DNA of 64,000 bases from JBBIPA01 sp963820495 (GTDB taxonomy: Bacteria; Chloroflexota; Dehalococcoidia; GIF9; UBA5629). The first letter of the stretch is position 1. Each line of letters opens with the position of its first letter. Made by a program: the position numbers and the translations under genes. The notes below the pieces were generated by a model, which saw nothing but the letters and a program-made list of their open reading frames with translations, made no database searches and was not told the DNA's origin. Location of the stretch: NCBI GenBank assembly GCA_963820495.1, contig CAWGAF010000002.1:868001-932000 (forward strand). Direction: 5' to 3'. Positions 8,490-16,595 of this stretch are shown here, piece after piece.

Positions 8490-9614
8490 TTGAAAGATTC
8501 AATTAGGGTTAATATTGCTGACCTTCTTTCTCAATACAATAGCGTAAAAGACGAAGTTGATGAGGCTGTTAATAAGGTTTTACGGAGTGGCAGTTACATT
8601 ATGGGCGCGAATGTCAAGGAGCTGGAGACCGAGTTTGCCTATTATTGTGGTGTAGAACATGCGATTGGGGTCAATTCAGGGACTGATGCTTTATGGTTAT
8701 CTCTTCAGGCTCTTGGTATTGAACCGGGCGATGAAGTTATCGTGCCAGCGTTTACCATCATTGTAGACGCCGCTGTAATCTGCCAGTTAAAGGCTATTCC
8801 TGTTTTTGTAGATATTGATCCAGCAATATTCAATATTGATCCGACCCAACTTTCTAAAAGAATCACAAAACGAACTAAGGCGATTATTGCGGTGCATTTG
8901 TTTGGACAAACAGTTGACATTGACCCAATTATGGAGATAGCCAAGAGTCACAATATAAAAGTGATAGAAGATGCTTGCCAAGCCATTGGAGCCCAATACA
9001 AGGGCCGTAAAGCAGGTTCACTTGCCGATATAGGATGCTTTAGTTTCTACCCTACTAAAAATCTTGGTGCTTATGGAGATGGTGGTATGATAACCACAAA
9101 TGATAAAACTCTGGACGTTAAGATCAGGTTACTTCGTCATCATGGAGACGCTGGGCAATACAATAACATAGTGATAGGCCATAATAGTCGCCTGGATGAA
9201 ATACAAGCTGCTATCTTGAAAGTCAAATTGAAACATTTGAATTCCTGGAATAGAGCGCGGAGAGATAACGCCCAACGGTACAATTCAGCACTCAGAAGCA
9301 TTAAGGGTTTGACCACACCACAAGAACATACTGATTGCTACCATATATATCATCAATATACAATACGTACCTCGGAACGTAGTGAATTGCAGCGGCATCT
9401 TCGAGAACATGGTATCGCATCTTTCGTTTATTACCCTATTCCACTTCACATGCAGAAGGCTCTAAGCCAATTGGGATATCGTCCCGGCGATTTTCCCGAA
9501 AGCGAGAGTGCTTGCCAGCAGGTACTGTCACTACCTGTGTACGCAGAGCTAGAATCAGTAAAACTAGACTATGTAATTATGCAAATACAATCGTTTTTTA
9601 GGATTAGTAACTGA
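8490..9614 (+). CDS. DegT/DnrJ/EryC1-family aminotransferase (3-amino-sugar type)
   Basis: This 374-residue PLP aminotransferase contains VNSGTDALWLSLQALG, VIEDACQAIGAQYKGRKAG and the catalytic-lysine motif FYPTKNLGAYGDGG (about K190). It resembles the WbpE/QdtB group more closely than the enzyme at 1743 does. The start is TTG 8490, with GAGGAGAG about 7 bases upstream. It lies 5 bp after the Gfo/Idh/MocA dehydrogenase. In the established WbpB-WbpE chemistry such a dehydrogenase makes a 3-keto sugar that this enzyme type aminates; that pairing here is inference. Confidence 0.85.
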   Translation: MKDSIRVNIADLLSQYNSVKDEVDEAVNKVLRSGSYIMGANVKELETEFAYYCGVEHAIGVNSGTDALWLSLQALGIEPGDEVIVPAFTIIVDAAVICQLKAIPVFVDIDPAIFNIDPTQLSKRITKRTKAIIAVHLFGQTVDIDPIMEIAKSHNIKVIEDACQAIGAQYKGRKAGSLADIGCFSFYPTKNLGAYGDGGMITTNDKTLDVKIRLLRHHGDAGQYNNIVIGHNSRLDEIQAAILKVKLKHLNSWNRARRDNAQRYNSALRSIKGLTTPQEHTDCYHIYHQYTIRTSERSELQRHLREHGIASFVYYPIPLHMQKALSQLGYRPGDFPESESACQQVLSLPVYAELESVKLDYVIMQIQSFFRISN

Positions 9615-9619
9615 GAGCT

Positions 9620-10582
9620 ATGTTATCCGAGTCTGAAGTATTCATAATTGACAAGTGCTATGTCTGCCATACTATGCATATACGAAGTGTACGTGACCGA
9701 GAAGGATTTGTTCATCTTATTTGCGACGATTGCCACCTTATGCGATTGCATCCCCACCACTTTGTACCAGGAACACATTTATATACGGATGCCTATTTCA
9801 GCGGCCAGATGCATGAAGTAACTGGTGGTAAGATGGGTTATACGAAATCATACTCTGATCCCAAAAGCAGTCATCGTACAGAGGAGTATGGCATCTATGC
9901 TGATGAGATTGTGCGTCTGGCATACTATTGTCGTAGGAAGCCAGTCAAGGTGTTGGATTTCGGCTGCGGTTACGGGGGATTTCTCAAGATTTTGCAAGAA
10001 CGTATGGGGGATAGTGTAGAAGTACATGGTATTGAAATAGATTCTGAAGTTTGTGCTAAGGCTTCTGAATCGCTTAGTAGCGCTCTTGTCTATTGCGTAG
10101 ACTTGAAAGTTGATACAAGGATAGTACCACGTGGCTATTTTGATGTGATTACTATGTTGGATGTCATAGAACATCTTGATGACCCACGCCTATATTTGCA
10201 GCGGCTGGCAGAATGTGCCAGCCCTGATTGCATTCTTCTGTTGAGCACCCCGAATATCGAATCGTTGAACGCTAGAATTTATCGTTACAATTGGGTTCTA
10301 CATGGAGCACCGGGCCATGTATATTACTTCGGACCGCGTAGCATCAAAATTGCACTTCAACAGAGTGGTTGGAAGGTTGATAAGCTCTATACTGAACGTA
10401 CAATTTTCCACAACGAGCGACACGGTATGGAGACATGGCGCGGAAAGATGGCTCGATTATTGTTTCAGAATCTTTTTTGGAACGTGCTCACCAACCGGCT
10501 TATCCGAATTGGCTCTATTATGATGGTCATAGCAAAAAGAGAATTGAGAGATAACAATAGTTTGCGTTGTGAACCGAAGTAA
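9620..10582 (+). CDS. Class I SAM methyltransferase with N-terminal zinc-ribbon
   Basis: The 320-residue protein begins with a CYVCHTMH ... LICDDCHLMRL zinc-ribbon (two CxxC pairs). The SAM domain follows from about residue 110, with VLDFGCGYGGFLKIL, HGIEIDSEV and the ITMLDVIEHLDDP acidic loop. LSTPNIESLNARIY and GHVYYFGPRSI are typical of the Methyltransf_23 group found in O-antigen and capsule clusters. The role is probably O- or C-methylation of a sugar or lipid-linked glycan. The gene lies 5 bp downstream of the aminotransferase and 17 bp upstream of a glycosyltransferase, in the same transcription unit. Confidence 0.8.
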   Translation: MLSESEVFIIDKCYVCHTMHIRSVRDREGFVHLICDDCHLMRLHPHHFVPGTHLYTDAYFSGQMHEVTGGKMGYTKSYSDPKSSHRTEEYGIYADEIVRLAYYCRRKPVKVLDFGCGYGGFLKILQERMGDSVEVHGIEIDSEVCAKASESLSSALVYCVDLKVDTRIVPRGYFDVITMLDVIEHLDDPRLYLQRLAECASPDCILLLSTPNIESLNARIYRYNWVLHGAPGHVYYFGPRSIKIALQQSGWKVDKLYTERTIFHNERHGMETWRGKMARLLFQNLFWNVLTNRLIRIGSIMMVIAKRELRDNNSLRCEPK

Positions 10583-10599
10583 GCAGTATAATAAAAACC

Positions 10600-11877
10600 A
10601 TGTTGTTAAAAAAAATCATAGGCTATATGGGTCATGGCATTTTGGTTCCGTTTATATTGCTGGTTATTGTGCTGTCTTCTCTACTAGCACGATATGATAC
10701 TGTACGACGTCGAAAAGGCAAGATGAAGCCTAGGCTTTTGTATGGGCCAGTGCCCATTATCAGCATAAAATACATGCGAAATGCTATGGAGCAGCTCAAC
10801 TATGAAGCCAAAACTTTCGTATATGGCATATATAATATTAATGCACGAGCTGATTTCGATTACTATAGTGGTGACTTCTTCTGTTGTAAGTTATTACAAA
10901 CAAACAACCTTTTGAGATCAGCATTTTTGTGGTTGTTCGGACGTTATCTGATTTTTTTATGGCTCCTTCATCGTTTTGATATCTTTCATTACTTTTTCGA
11001 TGGCGGATTTCTTTCAAGGACACCGTTACGCTTTGTTGAAGTACAGTTGCTTCATTTGGCTGGGAAGAAAGTCATTGTTATGCCCTATGGCAGTGACGTC
11101 ATGGAGCTTACTCGTTTCCATTCTCTGGTCTTTCGACAAAATGTTCTAGCTGATTACCCGAGTATAGTATTTAAACAAAGAAATATCGTAAAACAGATTA
11201 AGTACTTCTCTTTTCATGCTGATTTCATAATCGGAATTGGCCATTGTTTGGATAGTATGCCCAGGTGGGATTTGCTGGCTACTAACTATTACCCAATCGA
11301 CACAGAGATATGGGCACCAGGATCCTATTGGTCAAATGCGGATGGAAAAAACGGTGAGGTTACCATTTTCCATAGTCCAAATCACCGTTGGCTGAAGGGT
11401 ACTGCGCTCCTCGAAAGAGCTTGCCATGAACTACAGCAGGAAGGATATAAGATACGCCTGCTAATTACCGAAGGAATGACTAATGCTGAAGTCCATCGAT
11501 TGATGTTGCAGACGGATATTCTGGCAGAGCAGTTCGGTATGCCTTGGTATGGACTTAATGCTATGGAGGGCATGAGCCTAGCCAAACCTGTTTTGAGTAA
11601 TTTGTCGGATGAATATTTTACTGAGCCATTTCTTATGTACACCGGATTAGACGAATGTCCTATTGTCAGTGCAAGATTCGATGAGATTAAAGACAAATTG
11701 CGCTTGTTAATTGAAAATCCTCAACTGCGGCGTGAACTAGGTGAGGCTGGTCGTCGATATGTTCTCAAATACCATTCTTATAAGACGGTAGGCAGAATGT
11801 GGGACAGCATTTATCGCAAAGTGTGGTATGGTGAAAACATAAATCTATCAGTCTGGCATCCGGATAACACAATATAG
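10600..11877 (+). CDS. GT4-like glycosyltransferase with N-terminal membrane anchor
   Basis: This 425-residue protein has one N-terminal membrane segment (about 12-30, GILVPFILLVIVLSSLLARY) followed by basic residues, so the catalytic part should face the cytoplasm. The second half has the GT-B features IFHSPNHRWLKGTALLERAC and, near the end, WYGLNAMEGMSLAKPVLSN, where a donor-binding acidic residue sits. The first half (HRFDIFHYFFDGG, KKVIVMPYGSDVM) is like sugar transferases of capsule clusters. It resembles the protein at 15452 in architecture, without that protein's cysteine-rich insert. The donor and acceptor are unknown. Confidence 0.75.
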   Translation: MLLKKIIGYMGHGILVPFILLVIVLSSLLARYDTVRRRKGKMKPRLLYGPVPIISIKYMRNAMEQLNYEAKTFVYGIYNINARADFDYYSGDFFCCKLLQTNNLLRSAFLWLFGRYLIFLWLLHRFDIFHYFFDGGFLSRTPLRFVEVQLLHLAGKKVIVMPYGSDVMELTRFHSLVFRQNVLADYPSIVFKQRNIVKQIKYFSFHADFIIGIGHCLDSMPRWDLLATNYYPIDTEIWAPGSYWSNADGKNGEVTIFHSPNHRWLKGTALLERACHELQQEGYKIRLLITEGMTNAEVHRLMLQTDILAEQFGMPWYGLNAMEGMSLAKPVLSNLSDEYFTEPFLMYTGLDECPIVSARFDEIKDKLRLLIENPQLRRELGEAGRRYVLKYHSYKTVGRMWDSIYRKVWYGENINLSVWHPDNTI

Positions 11878-11928
11878 ATAAGCGCTGCAAAAGCTAACGC
11901 AGTACCCTTAATAACAAGCTTAAGGTAG

Positions 11929-13404
11929 ATGATAAAGTATTTCTGGCAACTACTTAAAGAAATCTCTGTCTATGGGTTTGGAAAAGGGATATTGCTTCCA
12001 CTGGGATTAATTACCCTACCTGTATTTACCCGGATTTTTGTTCCTGCAGATTATGGCGTTATTGAGTTAACCAACACCATTATAGCCTTGCTTAGCTTAT
12101 TTCTCATCATGGGTGTTGATTCAGCATCGACTCGGAGCTATTTTGATTCTTCGACGCAGCAGCACAGAAGAGGGGTAATCTCCACAGGACTTTGGTTTTT
12201 AGTCGCTTGGAACTTATTGGTAGTCGGAATTATACTGTTGAGTTCTGAGTGGATTTCATCGCTTGCCTTCAAAACCAGCCAATATGCTGACTTACTAAGG
12301 ATCGCTTTCATTATTGCACCGCTTGCTCTTCTGGTTGCTTATTGCCAAAATACTATGCGGCTACTTTTTTCTCCGTGGAAGTTTACGATAATATCTTTGT
12401 TAAGCGGTATACTATCTGTAGGGCTCAGTATTCTTTTTGTGCTCAAATTTGATATGGAGCTCTGGGGATATTTCATCGGTATATTAGCAGGGAATGCTAT
12501 TGCACTGATACCAGCATTCTACTTCGTTAAGCAGGAAATTGCGTTTATATTCTCGTTGAAGATGATTAAGGAAATGCTTTCCTATGGTGGCCCTCTGGTA
12601 CCAGCCAGTCTAGCTTATTACGTGTTGAATCTGTCGGACCGGTTTTTTCTGGCTAAATTTGCCACTATAGCCGATGTTGGGCTATATAGTGTTGCGGTAA
12701 AAGTTTCCAGCATTATGCTGTTTTTTTACATGGCTTTTGGTTTAGCCTGGTCTCCTTTTGTCTTCAAGCTCTATCTGGAGTCTGAGAAAAGAATGAAGGA
12801 AGTTGTAGGTAGGGTTATGAAATATATCGTATTTTTCTTTTGCCTTATTGCTGTTTTCCTGGCCATCTTCTCTCATGAAATTCTGAGTATTTTAACCACA
12901 AAAGAATATTTTGGCGCTGTTATAGCCATTGCTCCACTATGTTTGGGTGTCGTAGCCTATGCTACCACCCATATCACGGTTCTTGGCATAAGCCTTTTGC
13001 GAAAAACAAAGTACATCGCTATAGTTTCATGGGTAGCAGCAATAGTCAATCTCCTGCTTAATTTTCTACTAATTCCCACCTGGGGCATTCTAGGAGCTTC
13101 TGTTGCTACAGCGATATCGTTTATTGTTCTCACTTTCTGCTATTATGGAATTTCTCAGAAGCTATATCCTATATACTTTGATAAGAAGGCGGTCCTGAAG
13201 ATATGCCTCATTTGCGTGATATTTATAGCAATAGGAAATTTTATAGTTTTTGATAACGTGGTATTGAGGATATTTGTTAAACTTGCCTTTGTCTTATTGT
13301 TCGTTGCTATACTGTTCCTGTTTAGGGTATTTGACTCACAGGAGACAGCTTATATCAGGCACTGGTTTTCAGGTTTTAGAAAAGTCAGGAGTGCCTCTGA
13401 GTAA
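11929..13404 (+). CDS. Wzx-type oligosaccharide flippase (MOP superfamily)
   Basis: The 491-residue protein is almost entirely hydrophobic, with about 12-14 transmembrane helices. It has the N-terminal GKGILLPLGLITLPVFTRIF segment usual in polysaccharide-biosynthesis flippases and the mid-protein SLAYYVLNLSDRFFLAKF motif. Wzx proteins move undecaprenyl- or polyprenyl-linked repeat units across the membrane. It is the only flippase seen in the island, so it probably exports the glycan built by its neighbours. No Wzy-type polymerase is obvious in the window. A 51-bp gap precedes the gene. Confidence 0.85.
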   Translation: MIKYFWQLLKEISVYGFGKGILLPLGLITLPVFTRIFVPADYGVIELTNTIIALLSLFLIMGVDSASTRSYFDSSTQQHRRGVISTGLWFLVAWNLLVVGIILLSSEWISSLAFKTSQYADLLRIAFIIAPLALLVAYCQNTMRLLFSPWKFTIISLLSGILSVGLSILFVLKFDMELWGYFIGILAGNAIALIPAFYFVKQEIAFIFSLKMIKEMLSYGGPLVPASLAYYVLNLSDRFFLAKFATIADVGLYSVAVKVSSIMLFFYMAFGLAWSPFVFKLYLESEKRMKEVVGRVMKYIVFFFCLIAVFLAIFSHEILSILTTKEYFGAVIAIAPLCLGVVAYATTHITVLGISLLRKTKYIAIVSWVAAIVNLLLNFLLIPTWGILGASVATAISFIVLTFCYYGISQKLYPIYFDKKAVLKICLICVIFIAIGNFIVFDNVVLRIFVKLAFVLLFVAILFLFRVFDSQETAYIRHWFSGFRKVRSASE

Positions 13405-13437
13405 AGAAATCTAACAAGATCAGATAGGGGGTGAAGA

Positions 13438-14331
13438 TTGAAGATATTGCTTACAGGCGCAACAGGGTTTATCGGTGGTCGTTTACTTGAAGCTTTTTCG
13501 ATGTTTGACGATGACAAAATATATTGCATTGCTCGAAAAACACGACCACCAGATAAGATAAAAAATATGACTTGGATAGAGCAAGACTTATCCCAAAGAT
13601 TAGACCTCTCGCTACTGCCTAAGAAAGTGGATACGATAATTCACCTTGCACAATCTAAAAATTACCGCAATTTCCCAGAGCAGGCTATAGACATATTTGA
13701 TGTTAACGTCTTTTCTACAATTCAACTACTTGATTATGGGCGACGGGCTGGTATTAAATCTTTTGTCTTTGCTTCTACTGGAGGAGTGTACGGATATAAG
13801 AACTCCGTGATTCTAGAGACCGACATACCAAATCCACTCGGCTTCTACCCTTGTTCGAAATATGTTTCTGAATATTTGACAAAGTCATATTGTGATTATT
13901 TCCATACCGCGATACTCAGGTATTTCTTTGTGTATGGAGAGGGCCAACGGGATATGCTGATACCAAATTTAGTAGCTAACATTGAAAATGGCAGGAATAT
14001 TGTGATTCATAACCGCCTGGGACGTAGGATTAACCCTATATACGTAGATGATGCTGTTCAAGGTACCATCGCTGCCATGTCATTTCAAGGAAACGAAATT
14101 ATAAATGTAGCTGGCAATGAAGTGATAAACATCTTGGAATTGTCAGAACTGTTGGGACAACTTATTAATAAAAAACCGGTATTCCAATTTGTTACCGAAA
14201 GTGGAGAGAGTGATTTGGTGGCAGACATCGGTAAGATGAAATCAAAGTTAGGTATTATACCAAAAATAAAATTGAAGGAAGGGCTTTCTAGGGTTATTGC
14301 TAAGATGTATGGAGGAAGAGCAGCATCTTGA
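13438..14331 (+). CDS. NAD-dependent sugar epimerase/dehydratase (extended SDR)
   Basis: This 297-residue SDR has GATGFIGG at residues 6-13, the FASTGGVYGY strand and the catalytic pair in YPCSK. LRYFFVYGEGQRDMLI and RINPIYVDDAV are typical family segments. It starts at TTG 13438, shortly after AGGGGGTGAAGA. Its stop overlaps the start of the following Trm112-type methyltransferase by 4 bp. This repeats the epimerase/methyltransferase association of the first module at 794-3999. The sugar substrate is not determinable. Confidence 0.8.
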   Translation: MKILLTGATGFIGGRLLEAFSMFDDDKIYCIARKTRPPDKIKNMTWIEQDLSQRLDLSLLPKKVDTIIHLAQSKNYRNFPEQAIDIFDVNVFSTIQLLDYGRRAGIKSFVFASTGGVYGYKNSVILETDIPNPLGFYPCSKYVSEYLTKSYCDYFHTAILRYFFVYGEGQRDMLIPNLVANIENGRNIVIHNRLGRRINPIYVDDAVQGTIAAMSFQGNEIINVAGNEVINILELSELLGQLINKKPVFQFVTESGESDLVADIGKMKSKLGIIPKIKLKEGLSRVIAKMYGGRAAS

Positions 14332-15455
14332 AGAATTGGTTGTGGGAAATACTTCGCTGTCCTCTGTGTGGTGATAAGTTAGACATAACTAAGTTTGATA
14401 GTTCAGATGCAGAGATTTTTGAGGGTATTATTTCATGTCAATGCAATAAATGGTATCCAATAATAAATGGCATTCCAAGGATGCTCTGGGGAGAGCATAG
14501 GGGCAGTTACGCTGAGTTTCTTTCACGCCACAAGAAGGTTGCCTCTAAATTTCTGGAATCTGAAGAGTACCAGCAGATCACAACTGTTAAGCAAGTTCAA
14601 GACACGTTCTCGACTATTTGGGATAAATTCCCATCTTTTGGTATCAATGATAAAGACAAGCAAATTTTTTATGATAATTGGATGGTGCAGAAATTAGGAT
14701 TGAATTCTACAGACGAACTATATTCTTTTATTTCCCAGAAGAAGACGATTTTAGAGGTGGGAATAGGTTCTGGCCAAAAACTTAAAATGATGGCTGAGCA
14801 TACAAAAGGAAAGGTTGTTGGAATTGACCTGACTTCATCGGTAGAGCATGCCTTCAAAAACACCGGAGAAATGTCCAATACAGCTATAGTTCAGGCAGAC
14901 CTTTTCAAACTTCCTTTCGAGAAAGGGACTTTTGACTTCATTATAAGTGATGGAGTTCTTCACCACACGCCTGATACAAAGCAGGCTTTCCTTAGTATTG
15001 TTCCTTTTCTAGCTATAGATGGAGAAATCGCCATAAGAGTTTACAATAAGCCCAGGCCAATAAGAGAATTCTGTGACGATTTTATTCGTTCGCAGACAAC
15101 CAAGATGTCGGAAGCTGAGTGCTGGGAGTTCTGTGAGAAGATGGCAAAACTAGGAGAATCGCTGGCAAAGGCAGGATGTCAAATAGTGATACCTGTGGAT
15201 ATAGAATTATTGGGTTTAAGAAAGGGAAAGTATGACCTTCAGCGTTTCCTCTATTATAACGTTTTAAAATGCTTCCACAATGAGGCATTTACCTTTGAGG
15301 AAAACACGCTGGTTAACTTTGATTGGTACCGTCCTATCGATGCTCATAGACATACCGAAGAAGAAGTAAGGCAATGGTTTATTGAAGCCGGACTGACCGA
15401 TATCAAAATTTTCAATCCAGAAAGCGGGATATCAGCAAAGGGCAAAAGGAAATGA
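14328..15455 (+). CDS. Class I SAM methyltransferase with Trm112-like N-terminus, paralogue of 2944-3999
   Basis: The 375-residue protein opens with CPLCGDKLDI ... CQCNKWYPIINGIPRML, a Trm112-like zinc module. The SAM loop is LEVGIGSGQKLKMM, followed by GIDLTSSVEHAF, QADLFKLPF and SDGVLHHTPDT. The C-terminal part (RVYNKPRPIREFCDDFIRS, NFDWYRPIDAHRHTEEEV) matches the first methyltransferase block by block. Both lie in groups containing an asnB gene, so the pair probably acts on related substrates in two branches of glycan assembly. Start TTG 14328 overlaps the previous stop. The gene ends 4 bp inside the next one. Confidence 0.8.
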   Translation: MKNWLWEILRCPLCGDKLDITKFDSSDAEIFEGIISCQCNKWYPIINGIPRMLWGEHRGSYAEFLSRHKKVASKFLESEEYQQITTVKQVQDTFSTIWDKFPSFGINDKDKQIFYDNWMVQKLGLNSTDELYSFISQKKTILEVGIGSGQKLKMMAEHTKGKVVGIDLTSSVEHAFKNTGEMSNTAIVQADLFKLPFEKGTFDFIISDGVLHHTPDTKQAFLSIVPFLAIDGEIAIRVYNKPRPIREFCDDFIRSQTTKMSEAECWEFCEKMAKLGESLAKAGCQIVIPVDIELLGLRKGKYDLQRFLYYNVLKCFHNEAFTFEENTLVNFDWYRPIDAHRHTEEEVRQWFIEAGLTDIKIFNPESGISAKGKRK

Positions 15456-16525
15456 AGATATTACATTGCCCTCTAGAAGTAGGTGGCAATGCCTGGACTC
15501 TGTCACGTGCCGAGAGAAAGCTCGGGTTAAACAGCGAAATAATGGTCTATCAGAAGAGCTGGCTTGGATATCCCGCTGATATAGATCTTCGTCTGGAGAG
15601 CTATTCCAACGCTGGCAAAGTATGCAAGCTACTACAGTTCTACCTTAAGGCGTTAATAAAATACGATATCTTCCACTTTAATTTTGGAAGTTCCATTTTG
15701 CCTGGTCGACGATACACGAAGTTTTTGGAACTTAGCGAGCTACCCATTCTAAGGGCTCTTGGTAAAAAGATGGTCGTTACTTATCAGGGTTGTGATGCCA
15801 GGCAGAAAGACTTTTGTACTAATAATTTTGCTATCTCAGCTTGTTCTCAGCCAGATTGCTACGGTGGTTGCTGCACCAGTAAAACAGATGCTTTAAAAAG
15901 AAAACGCGCGGAAAAATTCGGACACTATGCACACAAGATATTTGCCCTTAACCCTGATCTTCTGCATGTTTTACCACTACAAGCAGAATTTTTGCCTTAT
16001 TCTAATGTTGATCTGGGTGAATGGCTACCGGTCAGAAAGAAAAGCAATGAGAAATTAGTGATAGTACATTCCCCAACAAATAGAGGTGCTAAAGGCACTA
16101 GATACATCATAGGAGCTGTGGAAAGGTTAAAGAGTAAATATAAGGATATAGAGCTGATACTGGTGGAAAATGTGCCGCATGATAAAGTGCGTGAGCTTTA
16201 TGAGAAAGCCGATTTGGCTATAGACCAACTATTGGTTGGCTGGTATGGTGGGTTTGCCGTGGAAATGATGGCTCTGGGCAAGCCAGTAGTATGCTATATC
16301 CGTGAGGAGGACTTAAAATTCATCCCACCTAAAATGAAAGATGATATTCCCATAATAAATGCAAATCCTAACAACATATGTGAGGTGCTTACGACGCTGA
16401 TTGAAGAACGGGAGAAACTAGGTTTGATTGGGAAACAGGGTCGGGCCTATGTGGAAGCATGGCATGATCCGATGAAAATAGCTAAAAGAATGAAAGAAGT
16501 TTATGAAACCTTGCTGGCGTCATAA
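15452..16525 (+). CDS. GT4-like glycosyltransferase with cysteine-rich insertion
   Basis: This 357-residue protein has an N-terminal Rossmann-like half (MKILHCPLEVGGNAWTLSRA) and a C-terminal GT-B donor domain with IVHSPTNRGAKGTRYI and GWYGGFAVEMMALGKPVVCY. Between them, after VTYQGCDARQ, lies a stretch with six cysteines in about 30 residues (C..C..C..C..CC, ending in GGCC). That could bind metal or form disulfides and is unusual for GT4. The closest architecture in the window is the protein at 10600. ATGA coupling to the methyltransferase upstream, and asnB 70 bp downstream, place it in the second amidotransferase module. Confidence 0.75.
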   Translation: MKILHCPLEVGGNAWTLSRAERKLGLNSEIMVYQKSWLGYPADIDLRLESYSNAGKVCKLLQFYLKALIKYDIFHFNFGSSILPGRRYTKFLELSELPILRALGKKMVVTYQGCDARQKDFCTNNFAISACSQPDCYGGCCTSKTDALKRKRAEKFGHYAHKIFALNPDLLHVLPLQAEFLPYSNVDLGEWLPVRKKSNEKLVIVHSPTNRGAKGTRYIIGAVERLKSKYKDIELILVENVPHDKVRELYEKADLAIDQLLVGWYGGFAVEMMALGKPVVCYIREEDLKFIPPKMKDDIPIINANPNNICEVLTTLIEEREKLGLIGKQGRAYVEAWHDPMKIAKRMKEVYETLLAS

Positions 16526-16595
16526 CGTATGTTCATCTATTAAGAGACTACAGAGTATTTGGGGAAGAAAGCCCATGAGCTACGAAAGCTAGACC

